Shown here: positions 7,957 to 16,655 of the stretch, piece by piece
Numbering within the stretch: position 1 is the stretch's first letter
How the letters are laid out: each line of letters starts with the position of its first letter
Assembly (NCBI RefSeq): GCF_035994945.1
Contig: NZ_CP108677.1
Location: 744,001-808,000 of the forward strand
DNA length: 64,000 nucleotides
Direction of reading: 5' to 3'
Source: Streptomyces sp. NBC_01216
GTDB lineage: Bacteria; Actinomycetota; Actinomycetes; Streptomycetales; Streptomycetaceae
The notes under the pieces: generated by a model
Told to the model about the DNA's origin: nothing
What the model saw: only the letters and a program-made list of their open reading frames with translations
The model's database searches: none
Position numbers and translations under genes: made by a program

Positions 7957-9846
7957 ATGGACAGGGTTCGAGTATTTCCCGCACGGGCCATGGCTCCTCA
8001 GATACAGGCCGACGCTCGATGGGTCGCCATCAACGCCGCAACCCGCCAGGCGTACGTCCTCTCCGGCAAGGATCGGGAGTGCGCACTGCTCTCCTGGATC
8101 GCCCAAGGCGAGGGACGCGAGGCGAATCGAGAATTCGAAGCGGCCGCGACAGCCCTTGGCATATCCGGCTCCTGGGCGACTCCGGAGCCGCCCGACTTCC
8201 TGGCCCACTACCGCCGCCTCAACCTCGACTACCCCTTCCTGGACTACAGCGTCGAGGCGAGCCACGAAGCCGACCAGGCACTCATGGACGGCTATGCGGT
8301 GCACGGAGCACCGCCACCGGTCACGACACAACGCCCCGGTTCGAGCACCGTGTTGCCCGAGGCGTCGCTCCCGGACGGTCCTGCAGGTCTTCCGAGCGCT
8401 GACCTTCTAGCCGCCTGGCTGGCCTCGGCCGGCCGGATCACCGGCCGCCGCCAGGGCCGACACGGCCCCATCGTCCTCAAGACAAGTCCCTCCGGCGGCG
8501 CCCGGCACCCGACGGATCTCGGCGTGATCGTCGGTGACGGGTGGCCAGCGCCGCTGCGCGGCTCCTGGTGGTACGACGGCGACCACCATGCGCTCGTCCG
8601 CGCGGAGGCCGGGTTGCCTCTGACGGCGTCCCTCCCACCGTTCGGTGTGGCGTTCGTGCTGTCCAGCCACGTCGAGCGGGCCATGTGGCGGTACCGGGAC
8701 GTGCGGGCCTTCCGTCCGGTGCTCATCGACGCCGGCCACGTTCTGGAAACGCTGGACCTGGCGCTGCACTCCACCGGCTGGTCCACCGCCTGGCTTCCGA
8801 TGCCGGCGTTCACCGGCCCCGACCCCGTTCTTGGGCTTCTCCTCGCCACTCCAGAACCAGCCTTCGTGGAAGGTGAGTTCATACCGTCTCCGAGGTCCGG
8901 ACCTTCAGTATCGAGCGCCGAGTACCGCACCAACCCGCTCCTGTCCCTCGTCCCCCGGGTGAACGGCCTCTACGCCCGGGTCCACTCCGAAACGCAGGGC
9001 CTGACGGCGCTCACGCCCGAAGCCGTCACCGCCCTCGCCTACGCCAACCCCAGTACGCGCGGTGACCGGCCTTCCGGGATGACCGAGATCTGCGAGAGCA
9101 GCGGCGTATCCCTGGCAGAGGTGGAGAAGCTGATCTCGGCTCGGGCACTTCTCCCTGCCGAGGAAGCACTGGCGCTGTGGGAGCAGGTACGACCCTGGAT
9201 CGAGTCCAGCTGGTTCCCGTCGTTGCTGGTTCACGCCGAGGCAGCCGGCGAAGCTCGCCTGAAGAAACACCGGACGACCACCACGGCCGACGCGAAGCCG
9301 CCGCTGCCATGGTCCCAGCTGCCTGCTGCCCTTGCCGCGCGTCGCACCCACCGCTCCTTCTCCGAGCGTCCGCTGTCCAGCGGAGCAGTGGACACTCTGC
9401 TCGAGATCCTGACGACCGTACGGAGCGAAGTCCGGCTGAGCCTGCTGCACCCGAACCATGTCCTGGGCGCAGGCACATACAAGCTCGGCGTCGAGGGCTG
9501 GATCCGGGTCGGGCCGGCACCAACCCCCGAGGCTATTCAACGCGCCGCCATCGGCCAGACCTGGACCGCCGGCATATCGGCGGTCGCGTGGCTCGTGCCT
9601 CGCCCGGCGGAGCCTGGCGCCGTGCCATGGCAGACCGCGCTCATCCAGTGCGGACGCGACGCACAGCGCATCGCCCTGGGCCTGGCCACCGATCCGTCAT
9701 GCGGGGTCTTTCAGAGCCCTGCCCTGGTCGAGCATCTGCTGGAGCCGCTGACGGGACTCGGCACGGCCCACGACGGTGCGTACCTGGTGGGCGTGGGAAC
9801 CATCCGGAGCGGCGGAGCGGGTGGAGGTGACACAGGTGATCACTGA
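7957..9846 (+). CDS. SagB/ThcOx-like nitroreductase-fold oxidoreductase
   Basis: The 629-residue protein has the arrangement of SagB-type dehydrogenases with two nitroreductase-like segments. The first covers about 140-310 (SGGARHPTDLGVI, then ERAMWRYRDVRAFRPVLIDAG, a hallmark of the family), and the second about 440-610 (ALAARRTHRSFSERPL, then IALGLATDPSCGVF). Such FMN enzymes oxidise azolines to azoles in thiazole/oxazole-modified peptides, and also act in other pathways. No YcaO cyclodehydratase lies in this window, so the substrate is open. The start at ATG 7957 follows GAGGGA. The stop overlaps the start region of the next gene, indicating an operon. Confidence 0.8.
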   Translation: MDRVRVFPARAMAPQIQADARWVAINAATRQAYVLSGKDRECALLSWIAQGEGREANREFEAAATALGISGSWATPEPPDFLAHYRRLNLDYPFLDYSVEASHEADQALMDGYAVHGAPPPVTTQRPGSSTVLPEASLPDGPAGLPSADLLAAWLASAGRITGRRQGRHGPIVLKTSPSGGARHPTDLGVIVGDGWPAPLRGSWWYDGDHHALVRAEAGLPLTASLPPFGVAFVLSSHVERAMWRYRDVRAFRPVLIDAGHVLETLDLALHSTGWSTAWLPMPAFTGPDPVLGLLLATPEPAFVEGEFIPSPRSGPSVSSAEYRTNPLLSLVPRVNGLYARVHSETQGLTALTPEAVTALAYANPSTRGDRPSGMTEICESSGVSLAEVEKLISARALLPAEEALALWEQVRPWIESSWFPSLLVHAEAAGEARLKKHRTTTTADAKPPLPWSQLPAALAARRTHRSFSERPLSSGAVDTLLEILTTVRSEVRLSLLHPNHVLGAGTYKLGVEGWIRVGPAPTPEAIQRAAIGQTWTAGISAVAWLVPRPAEPGAVPWQTALIQCGRDAQRIALGLATDPSCGVFQSPALVEHLLEPLTGLGTAHDGAYLVGVGTIRSGGAGGGDTGDH

Positions 9847-10870
9847 TTCTGCGTCGTGGGTTGCCCTCGAACGACCAGACGGTACGTGGGACGTTGTCGA
9901 GAACGCGACGAGCACCATCTACCAGGTCAGCAGCGCCCTCGGCACCCGGCTCTGGCAGCAGGACGAACTGTGGCCGGTTCCGCTGCACCAGGCCCTCGAC
10001 ACAGCCTCCGGCCAGGCCTCTTCCAGCGATACGGAGGAGGCGTCGTTCGTCGACCTTGCCCTCGCAGGGGCGATCGTCCGCTACCACGCTGCCGACCCCG
10101 CTGTGCTGAACCAGCTCCGGACCGGTCTCGCGGCCGCAGTACCTGACCGCCGGCGGACGGCAGACGTCCTCGTACGGCTCGGCTCCGAGGCTCGGGCCGA
10201 CATGCTGCACCGCTCGTTCGCCGGTGACCGGCCCGGTGTCGATTACCGCATGCCCTGCGACCCCCAGTGGCATGCTCTGACGGGCGACCTGCCCGCCCTG
10301 CCCCCGCTCGCCACTCCCCCGTACGGCGAGCGGTTCATCGCACTGCACGCTGCACTGCTCGTGCTGCCCTCCGGCCAGGGCCTCCTCGTCTGCGGCAACC
10401 AGAAGGCCGGCAAGACGACCGCCGCGCTCTGGGCCCGGGAGGCCGGGCTCGCCTCCATCGCCACCGACGAGGTCGTGCTGTTGGACTCGCTGACCGGCGT
10501 GGTCTTCGGCGTACCGCTCGCGGTTGCCGTGCGGTCCGGCGACCAGCGGACTGCGATGCCACTGCCACCGGGATCGACCACGTACCTCGGCGCCGCCCTG
10601 CCCGCTGCCGTGGTGATCCTCGTCCCGGCGGAACCGCTGAGCCTGTCGGGCTCCGTCGAGACGGCCGATAGCGAGGAGGAGGCGATGTCCTGGCTGGCGG
10701 AGCATCTCCGTGACGGGGGAGCAAGCCCGGCGGCCATGCATGGGAGTAGCCGTGGGCTGGTCTCCGGGATCCCGGTACACCGCCTCGGCGTATCCCCGTG
10801 GCCCGGACTCGTCGCCGACTTCGAGTCCGGCCTGTCCTGCGTGCTCAAGACCATGGAGCGTTGCCCATGA
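9836..10870 (+). CDS. HPr-kinase-like P-loop protein
   Basis: A 344-residue protein with a Walker A motif GNQKAGKTT at residues 187-195, followed by ATDEVVLLDSLTG, which resembles the Walker B/aspartate region of HPr kinase-related proteins. Such HprK-like proteins recur in ribosomal peptide clusters, where their substrates are mostly unknown. The start is uncertain among GTG codons at 9821, 9827 and 9836; I chose 9836 because GGAGG lies about nine bases before it. The gene overlaps the SagB-like gene at its start and the JmjC gene (ATGA) at its end, so the three are translationally coupled. Confidence 0.75.
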   Translation: MITDSASWVALERPDGTWDVVENATSTIYQVSSALGTRLWQQDELWPVPLHQALDTASGQASSSDTEEASFVDLALAGAIVRYHAADPAVLNQLRTGLAAAVPDRRRTADVLVRLGSEARADMLHRSFAGDRPGVDYRMPCDPQWHALTGDLPALPPLATPPYGERFIALHAALLVLPSGQGLLVCGNQKAGKTTAALWAREAGLASIATDEVVLLDSLTGVVFGVPLAVAVRSGDQRTAMPLPPGSTTYLGAALPAAVVILVPAEPLSLSGSVETADSEEEAMSWLAEHLRDGGASPAAMHGSSRGLVSGIPVHRLGVSPWPGLVADFESGLSCVLKTMERCP

Positions 10871-12033
10871 CATCACACTCCGTACATCGACTGGACGAAG
10901 TCGACCGACTGGCCATCCGCGAGGGCCGCCTGCCCGATGACCTTGTATCCCTCATCGACACAGCCAACAGCGCTGCCGTCGAGCGTGCCGCCGCACGCCT
11001 TCGGCCTCTTCTCGGAGACACCGTGGTGACGGTGCTCGAACGGCATTGCGAGGCCCCCGCCCTCGGAAGCGCTGGCAATGACTTCGGGCGGCTGCCCGGC
11101 CGTACGGAGTTCGAACGCTGGCTCACGGCGGAGCCGCGCCTGGTAGCCGGACCCGGCACGGGAGCCAACGCGGACATGGAGCTCCGTGATGCCGACGGGA
11201 AGCTCCCCGGCGAACGATTCGGCAACCGACTGGAGCCCGACTCCGACACCTTTCAGATGGACATTCACCGGGTGCGGCGCGTGCTGAACGAAGGGGTCAC
11301 ACTCGGGATTCGGCAGTTCGACCGCTGGTCGCCGACCCTGGCATCGCTGATGGACGACATCGTCGCCGTGTCCGGAGCCGATGTGTTCACCAAGCTGTTC
11401 ATCTCTGCCGGCACTACCAGCGTCACCGGCTGGCACTCGGACCGCCAGGACGTCATCGCCCTGATGCTCTGGGGCAGCAAACGCTTCCAGCTGGGCGGCT
11501 GGGACACCCCCGAAGGAGGTCCGGCTTCCAGCATCGTCCTCGATGAGCTGCTCAAGCCCGGGGACTGCCTGCTCTTCCCTGAGGGCCACCCCCACCAGGC
11601 AGTCCCGCTCGGCGACGACAGCGGGCTCCTCTCGATCGCCCTCCTCCGCCGTCACAACTGGATCTCCCGGGACCAGGTGCCCACCCATCTCGGCGTTTCC
11701 GAGTTTCCGCCGAGCGAGGTCACCTACCGCCGGCTACTCCGCTCAAGGCTGCCGCTCGCCGCGGAGTCGCCGTACCTCGCCGACAGCACGCAACTCCGCA
11801 CGCGGATACCGGGAGGCGTCGAGCTTCTCGGCTCCACCCCCGACGGGCAAGTCGCGTTCGCCGCGGCGGGCGGCGTCTTCGCCGCGAGCCCGGACACCAC
11901 GGCCCTGCTCGCCTCTGTGCACGCATCGTTCCCGGTCACACTGGGCGAGGTGCCCCTGTCCGGGGACCCCGAGGCAGCGGCCCAGCAGACTCGCTCCCTC
12001 GTCGAGATGGGGCTGGTGATCACCACCCCGTAG
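10867..12033 (+). CDS. JmjC/cupin-type Fe(II)/2-oxoglutarate oxygenase
   Basis: This 388-residue protein resembles the cupin_4/JmjC ribosomal-oxygenase group. The iron-binding HxD motif is HSD at 190-192 within TGWHSDRQDVIALML, and a distal histidine lies in GHPHQA (241/243). A KRFQLGGW strand in between is typical of the JmjC barrel. The C-terminal third (about 280-388) looks like the winged-helix tail of this group. Relatives hydroxylate protein or peptide side chains; as the last gene of the operon it would be a second modifying enzyme. ATG 10867 overlaps the preceding stop by ATGA. Confidence 0.85.
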   Translation: MTSHSVHRLDEVDRLAIREGRLPDDLVSLIDTANSAAVERAAARLRPLLGDTVVTVLERHCEAPALGSAGNDFGRLPGRTEFERWLTAEPRLVAGPGTGANADMELRDADGKLPGERFGNRLEPDSDTFQMDIHRVRRVLNEGVTLGIRQFDRWSPTLASLMDDIVAVSGADVFTKLFISAGTTSVTGWHSDRQDVIALMLWGSKRFQLGGWDTPEGGPASSIVLDELLKPGDCLLFPEGHPHQAVPLGDDSGLLSIALLRRHNWISRDQVPTHLGVSEFPPSEVTYRRLLRSRLPLAAESPYLADSTQLRTRIPGGVELLGSTPDGQVAFAAAGGVFAASPDTTALLASVHASFPVTLGEVPLSGDPEAAAQQTRSLVEMGLVITTP

Positions 12034-12094
12034 CTTCAAACGCACAGCCTGCGGCTCCCCGTTCGAGTACCGCGCGGGGCGGACTGCCGTCACT

Positions 12095-12559
12095 TCATTC
12101 CCAGTAGTCCACGAGCATCTCGGCCGGCCAGCTCGGCTCCCGTACCTCCCCACGCGGTCCCATCTCGCGGAAGTAGGGCGCGACATCGAAGATGGGTGTG
12201 CCGTCAATCGCGTCGAGGTCTACGACGTGAAGGTCCAGACCCTCGACCTTCACGAGTCGCGGGAAGGACTGCGCGAGCTGGTTCGGTCGACGGTGGTTGC
12301 GGTGGACGAAGGTTCCGGTGGGCGGCCAGTCCGGGTTGTTACGGGGGCTTCGCGCGTGGAGGGCGACGTCGGTCGGGGATGCCTTGTGGAAGTGCCACAC
12401 CACCACGAGATGCGAGAACTCCTCCAGGCCCTTGACCACGTCCGCCGGGAAGTCGGGGTTCAGCCGAATGATCGCGGGACCACCCCAGTGATCGTCCGTG
12501 GGCTCGGTCCGGCCTCCGACGACAATGCCGATCGGTTCGATTTCCAGCGACTGTGCCAT
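12095..12559 (-). CDS. TrmO/TsaA-like tRNA methyltransferase family protein
   Basis: The 154-residue product matches the TsaA/TrmO (YaeB, VirR) family: an opening IEPIGIVVGGRTEP, then the family pattern FSHLVVVWHFH, then SPRNNPDWPPTGTFVHR, and a LDAIDGTPIFDVAPYF block. Family members N6-methylate t6A37 of tRNA using SAM. It starts at ATG 12559 preceded by AGGGGAAG; a longer frame to 12640 overlaps the upstream gene and is less likely. It follows the XRE/TPR regulator by 31 bp on the same strand, so the IS insertion upstream may affect its expression. Confidence 0.85.
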   Translation of the reverse strand: MAQSLEIEPIGIVVGGRTEPTDDHWGGPAIIRLNPDFPADVVKGLEEFSHLVVVWHFHKASPTDVALHARSPRNNPDWPPTGTFVHRNHRRPNQLAQSFPRLVKVEGLDLHVVDLDAIDGTPIFDVAPYFREMGPRGEVREPSWPAEMLVDYWE

Positions 12560-13766
12560 GCGCTTCCCCTCGTGCCTCGTCGTGACCCGGTCAATGTACT
12601 TGGACGAGGTATGCGGCGGCCCGGGCGTCCAGGCTGGCAACGGCCGGAATGCCTCGGCGTCGGTACGGGGAGAGCAGGCGTCGCATGTCGACTACGGCCT
12701 GGCGGGCCCGTCCCGAGTAGATCCCTTCCTCCATGGCGTCAAGGACTGTGCTCCATGTGGCGCATGCCTCCTCGACGTGCCCGTCGGCGACCTGCACGGA
12801 GCCGAGGTATCCCAGTGTCACGGCATGCGTTCGGCGGAATGCCGAACCCCTGGTCCGTACGCTCCGCTTGAACTGGTGAATCGCGCCCTGCCTGTCACCG
12901 GAGTCACGCAGTGTGCATGCAGTTTCATGGGCGAGGGACGCTTCCGCGAAGAAGAACGTCCTGTTCGGCTCCGGGATGTCCTCACTGGCTGTGGAGAGAT
13001 CATCCTCCGCGCGAAGAAGTGCCTTAGCTGCGGCTTGTCGCTGCCCTGTGGCTGCGAGACCCCGGGCGTGGACCACGCCGAGCAGAGCGCGCTCTCGTGG
13101 CGTAGCGCTCGTGTAACGCTGGCCTTGGATCGATGCGGTCGAGAGCCGCAGACCTTCGTTGATGAAGCCCAGATCGATGGCCTGGTGGGCCATCGCCCGC
13201 AGAATGTGGCCAGTGAGCGGGGCGTCGTCCGCACGGGCTGCGAGCTTGATGCCGAGGTGGAAGTAGTTCTGCGCGAGGGCGTGCTCCCCATTGTCGAAGG
13301 CCATCCAGCCGGACAGGTACGACAGTTCGCCTGCCGCGGCAAGCATGCCGCGGCGGATCTCATCGTTGGGGAAGGCCGCATGTAGGAAGCCACGTACGTC
13401 CGAGTGGAGGTACTGGACCAGCGCTTGGCGTCCGTGGCCGCCACCGCGGCTCTGGTCCATGCGGGAGAAGGCTGCCGTCATCTCCCTCACGGCCGCTACG
13501 TCTGAGCGCCCGGCTCTTCGCGTTCCCGCCGCTGATTCTGCCGGGGCCGCCGCGGCCATCTCCTCCCACCACGACTCCCCCGGCAGGGCGAGGCCGGCGA
13601 TCGAGTACACCGCGCCGGTTAGCAGCTTGCGCCGCTCGACGTCCAAATCGCTTCTCCCCAGGTCGGTGAGGGTCAGTATCGGGTCGACGGTCCAGTCCAG
13701 CGCCCCTTGCCCCGATGGCGAAGCGGCTGCAAAGCCAAGTTCGTCTGGCGTGATGACTCGCCCTAA

Positions 13767-13781
13767 GTGCGTTGTGGCAAA
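13767..13781 (+). repeat. Left terminal inverted repeat of IS5-family element
   Basis: The sequence GTGCGTTGTGGCAAA is preceded by target duplication TAA. It is the exact reverse complement of 15452-15466. Confidence 0.9.
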
Positions 13782-13851
13782 CCGGATCTTGTTCGAGTGG
13801 CAGCGGGTGATCATCTGGACGGAGGTTCGGGTGCGGTCGCGGGCATGAGAG

Positions 13852-13908
13852 AACGGGCCCCTTGGTAGTGACGCGGTTACGACACCAGCACGACCAAGGA
13901 AGCCCGTT
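13852..13908 (+). promoter_or_regulatory. Stem-loop sequestering transposase ribosome-binding site
   Basis: Arms 13852-13866 and 13893-13908 pair with a small bulge. The right arm contains the AAGGAAG Shine-Dalgarno sequence for the TTG start at 13907. Such a structure would block translation from transcripts entering the element from outside. Confidence 0.6.
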
Positions 13909-14863
13909 GCCTGATCAGTTGAGCAGTATCTCTGTGCATGCGTCCACCGCGGTCACCCTTGGGTGTGACTGCTACGTGCACCGGTTCGGTTCGATCGCTC
14001 CGGGACGGCGGGCAGGCTGCTACCCCAGTGACATGACGGATGCGGAGTGGGCCGAGGTCCGCGCCGCGATGCCGGTGCCGGCGTGGCTCCTCAAGCTGGG
14101 CGGGCGTCCGGAGGCGTTTTGCCACCGCGAGATGCTTGACGCGGTGCGCTACCTCGTCGACAACGGCGTGAAGTGGACGGCTCTGCCGGTCGATTTCCCG
14201 TACTGGCGGGCGGTCTACGACTTCTTCCGCCGCTGGCGGGCCTACGACTACGCGCGTGAGCTGTACGAACGCCTGCGACGTTCGGCGAGGGAACGTTCAG
14301 GCCGCAACGCCGAGCCCAGCGCGGGAGTCATCGACAGTCAGTCGGTGGACGCCTCCGAGACCGTCGGCGAGGACAGTCGCGGATACGACGGCGGCAAGTC
14401 ACGTGATGGGCGCAAGCGTCACATCCTGACCGATACCGAGGGTCTGCTCCTGGAGGTGACCGTGACCACGGCCGATGTCCACGACTCCAAGGCCGCCCCC
14501 GCCCTGCTGGAGACGTTCATGGACCACCCGGGTCGGCTGCTGAAACTGGTGTGGGTCGACAGCGCCTACCAGGGCTCGGCCCTGGCCAAGGCGTTCGCCC
14601 GTCACGGAGTCCGGATCGAGGTCGTGCGCCGATCCGACGGACACCGCGGATTTGTCGTACTGGCCCGCAGATGGGTCGTGGAACGAACGCTGAGCTGGCT
14701 CTCCCGCTCACGCCGCCTCAACCGCGACCACGAACGCCGCCCCGATCACCACCAGCAGATGGTGTGGTGGGCAGCCACGATCAGGCTGTCGCGCCAGGTG
14801 GCCGGCGATGCCCCGCGCTGGCCGGAGAAGCGTCCCGGCCGACGGCCCCGGGCACAGGCATGA
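13907..14863 (+). CDS. IS5-family transposase
   Basis: The 318-residue DDE transposase shows the IS5/IS4-type pattern. The N-terminal DUF4096-like region is MTDAEWAEVRAAMP...GRPEAFCHREMLDAVRYLVDNG; the first catalytic Asp is in VIDSQSVDASE, the second in LVWVDSAYQG, and the Glu in RRWVVERTLSWLSRSRR. The TTG at 13907 has AAGGAAG before it; an internal ATG at 14033 is the alternative. It appears intact. The last 83 bp overlap the convergent passenger gene. Confidence 0.9.
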   Translation: MPDQLSSISVHASTAVTLGCDCYVHRFGSIAPGRRAGCYPSDMTDAEWAEVRAAMPVPAWLLKLGGRPEAFCHREMLDAVRYLVDNGVKWTALPVDFPYWRAVYDFFRRWRAYDYARELYERLRRSARERSGRNAEPSAGVIDSQSVDASETVGEDSRGYDGGKSRDGRKRHILTDTEGLLLEVTVTTADVHDSKAAPALLETFMDHPGRLLKLVWVDSAYQGSALAKAFARHGVRIEVVRRSDGHRGFVVLARRWVVERTLSWLSRSRRLNRDHERRPDHHQQMVWWAATIRLSRQVAGDAPRWPEKRPGRRPRAQA

Positions 14864-15347
14864 ACCGTCCATTCTTCTCCCGCACCAGCCAGCCCCGCTT
14901 CTCCAGCGCGTAGGCACGGTGACGGATCTTCTCCACCTCGTTCTTGATCTCCGCCTCACGGCCCACCACGCGCGTCAACTCCACCCCGCTCACCGGCCCC
15001 GAAGCGGCCACCACCGCGGCGAACACCTCCCGATACAGGCCGCTGAGCACCTCCTCGCCCATGCCCGACCGCCACACCGGCGGCCGCTCGCCATGCACCG
15101 CGTCGGAGCCGCTCGAACCCATCACGGCAGCCGCCTCACCACCAGACGCCACGGAAGCCGGCGTATTCACCGCACTCTCCTCGGCCAGCACCGACACGAG
15201 CTCCTCACGCCCCACACGGGCCCGCTCGACTCGCTCTCGCGCAGCATCCACCTCCGCCTGAGCCTGCTCCAGGACCTCCGTCCAGGACTCCAGCTCCTGC
15301 CTCGCCCGCGCCTCACGCCGTTCCATCAACCCCAGCACCGACGGCAT
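14781..15347 (-). CDS. Coiled-coil passenger protein of the IS element
   Basis: A 188-residue protein begins at ATG 15347 after GAGGAGGG. Residues 1-60 form a predicted coiled coil (ERREARARQELESWTEVLEQ...). A low-complexity linker follows, then a compact helical region near 100-165 (REAEIKNEVEKIRHRAYALE, KRGWLVREKNGRF) that looks like a winged-helix. I recall similar coiled-coil plus wHTH proteins as common uncharacterised streptomycete proteins. Its position inside the IS inverted repeats implies it is mobile cargo or a transposition accessory or repressor. The last 20 residues overlap the transposase frame and may not be ancestral. Confidence 0.75.
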   Translation of the reverse strand: MPSVLGLMERREARARQELESWTEVLEQAQAEVDAARERVERARVGREELVSVLAEESAVNTPASVASGGEAAAVMGSSGSDAVHGERPPVWRSGMGEEVLSGLYREVFAAVVAASGPVSGVELTRVVGREAEIKNEVEKIRHRAYALEKRGWLVREKNGRFMPVPGAVGRDASPASAGHRRPPGATA

Positions 15348-15451
15348 CGCGCCCTCCTCGATCCACAACAAGCCGTCCGCTGCCTGCCCCTACCCCTCCG
15401 CGAACATGCCCCGCACACGAAGAAACCCCTGCTCATCGAACAGAGACTCCC

Positions 15452-15466
15452 TTTGCCACAACGCAC
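15452..15466 (+). repeat. Right terminal inverted repeat of IS5-family element
   Basis: TTTGCCACAACGCAC is followed by the target duplication TAA. It pairs with 13767-13781. Confidence 0.9.
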
Positions 15467-15702
15467 TAAGCGACGCGTCAGCGCCTGGCTCAAGATTACG
15501 GGCGACGCACCCGACGCTTCCGTCCCACCGACCCACATGCTGATGTGGGAACGGCCGATCGCCCTGTAACCGACGAGGTTGTTCTCCTGCGCAACGCGAT
15601 TGAACGCACTGGCCGCTTGCGCCCGCGACCAGCCAGCTTCCTCCAGGATGGCGGCGAGCCGTTCATTCCGCTTGTGAGTCACGAGGCACTCCAGCGAGCA
15701 AG

Positions 15703-15724
15703 ACGATCTTTGATCACTTTGATC
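15703..15724 (+). promoter_or_regulatory. Operator-like direct repeat, copy 1
   Basis: This 22-bp copy ends TTTGATCACTTTGATC, itself a tandem of TTTGATC. It sits 21 bp upstream of the start codon of the split XRE regulator, where an autoregulatory site would be expected. It matches 15833-15854 at 20 of 22 bases. Confidence 0.5.
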
Positions 15725-15832
15725 GGGTCATCCGCGGGGGTGTGCCCGCTGACCCACCAACACGGTAGGGCCCAATGAACCCTCCTCCACCAGCAATTGG
15801 CACGATTCGACCCTCCAGGGCCACCCTCAGAA

Positions 15833-15854
15833 ACGATCTTTGACCACTTTGACC
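15833..15854 (+). promoter_or_regulatory. Operator-like direct repeat, copy 2
   Basis: This 22-bp copy ends TTTGACCACTTTGACC. The two differences from copy 1 are T to C at the same place in each half, which preserves the internal tandem symmetry. It lies about 92 bp upstream of the RsbW-like gene start. Confidence 0.5.
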
Positions 15855-15946
15855 ACGCAGGACAGGTTGACGGCGTACCGGATCAGCTCCCCAAGAGGTT
15901 TCCTCGATGTCACCGCGACAGGACCGACTCGTCGAAGGAGATGCCC

Positions 15947-16438
15947 ATGCGCCAGACCGCACTCAGCGTGCTCCACACCGAGACGGTCCGCCTTCACGAT
16001 CAGACGGACCCCGAAGTCGATCAGGTGACTCTGACCTTTCATCGTCATTGCGACCCCCGTCACACCGCGGCCGACGTCAGTCAAGCCGACGCCCGCCTCG
16101 TCGGAGAGATCCGAAGCGTCGTTCACGGGTGGCTGGCTCACCGCGGGCTCCTCCCCCTTATCGATTCGGCGTGCCTCTTGACCAGCGAGGTCGTTACCAA
16201 TGCGCTGGTCCACGGAGGCGGAAGCAGCCTCAGGTTTGCCATGGAGCGCCAGCTGGCGACTGTCGGCATCAGGGTTGCTGACGGGTCCCCAGGGAGGCCT
16301 CGGGTTCGGAAGCCGGCAACCGACGAGGAGTGCGGCAGGGGCATGCTGATCGTCGAAGCCCTCGCGGACGAGTGGGGCGTCAGCGAGGACGGCACGGAGA
16401 CCTGGTTCACGCTCAGTTCGCCCGCGGCCGACGGATAG
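15947..16438 (+). CDS. RsbW-like ATP-binding protein (HATPase_c_2)
   Basis: A 163-residue serine-kinase-type ATPase of the anti-sigma-factor family. The N box is SEVVTNALVHG, the G1 box VADGSPGRPRVR and the G2 box GRGMLIVEALADEWG. Streptomycetes have dozens of such proteins; many pair with an XRE/DUF397 regulator, and here it is divergent from the split XRE gene, sharing a 264-bp intergenic region with two operator-like repeats. ATG 15947 is preferred over ATG 15941 because GAAGGAG directly abuts the latter. Confidence 0.88.
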   Translation: MRQTALSVLHTETVRLHDQTDPEVDQVTLTFHRHCDPRHTAADVSQADARLVGEIRSVVHGWLAHRGLLPLIDSACLLTSEVVTNALVHGGGSSLRFAMERQLATVGIRVADGSPGRPRVRKPATDEECGRGMLIVEALADEWGVSEDGTETWFTLSSPAADG

Positions 16439-16655
16439 CCCCGGGTCATCTCTCGCGGGGCCCAGCGCGACAGGGTCAACTCCCCTCCACGCGGCCGTGA
16501 TATCACCGCCGCGATATGCGCGAACAGCACCTGTAACTCAGACTCTGAAGATCCCCGACGTCCAGTCGGTAGCGGGGCACCGATTACGACAACTCACAGG
16601 CGAATCAGCCGATATGTCGGCATCGCCACGAACTAATCCCAGAGAGGCACGGGAG

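Larger units (their letters stand above)
13767..15466 (+). mobile_element. 1,700-bp IS5-family element with a passenger gene
   Basis: Perfect 15-bp terminal inverted repeats (GTGCGTTGTGGCAAA) bound the element, with weaker symmetry continuing about 25 bp inward. It is flanked by a 3-bp target duplication TAA at 13764-13766 and 15467-15469, matching the TNA target of the IS1031-like groups of IS5. Inside are a plus-strand transposase (13907-14863) and a convergent minus-strand gene for a coiled-coil protein (15347-14781), whose 3' ends overlap. Both lie within the repeats, so they move together. The element interrupts an XRE regulator. Confidence 0.9.
12591..15682 (-). pseudogene. XRE/TPR regulator split by an IS5-family element
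   Basis: Two minus-strand pieces form one gene. The N-terminal piece (GTG 15682 to about 15467) encodes MTHKRNERLAAILEEAGWSR and an XRE-type DNA-binding region ending ALTRRL. The C-terminal piece (13766 to 12591) starts GRVITPDELGF and carries about 390 residues of TPR-like helices. Removing 13767-15466 and one copy of the TAA duplication joins them in frame as ALTRRLGRVITPDELGF, as expected for this streptomycete regulator family. A fused reading frame from inside the element (ATG 13814, MITRCHSNKIR) could still express the TPR half without its HTH. The gene is therefore disrupted but not otherwise decayed, suggesting a recent insertion. Confidence 0.9.
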
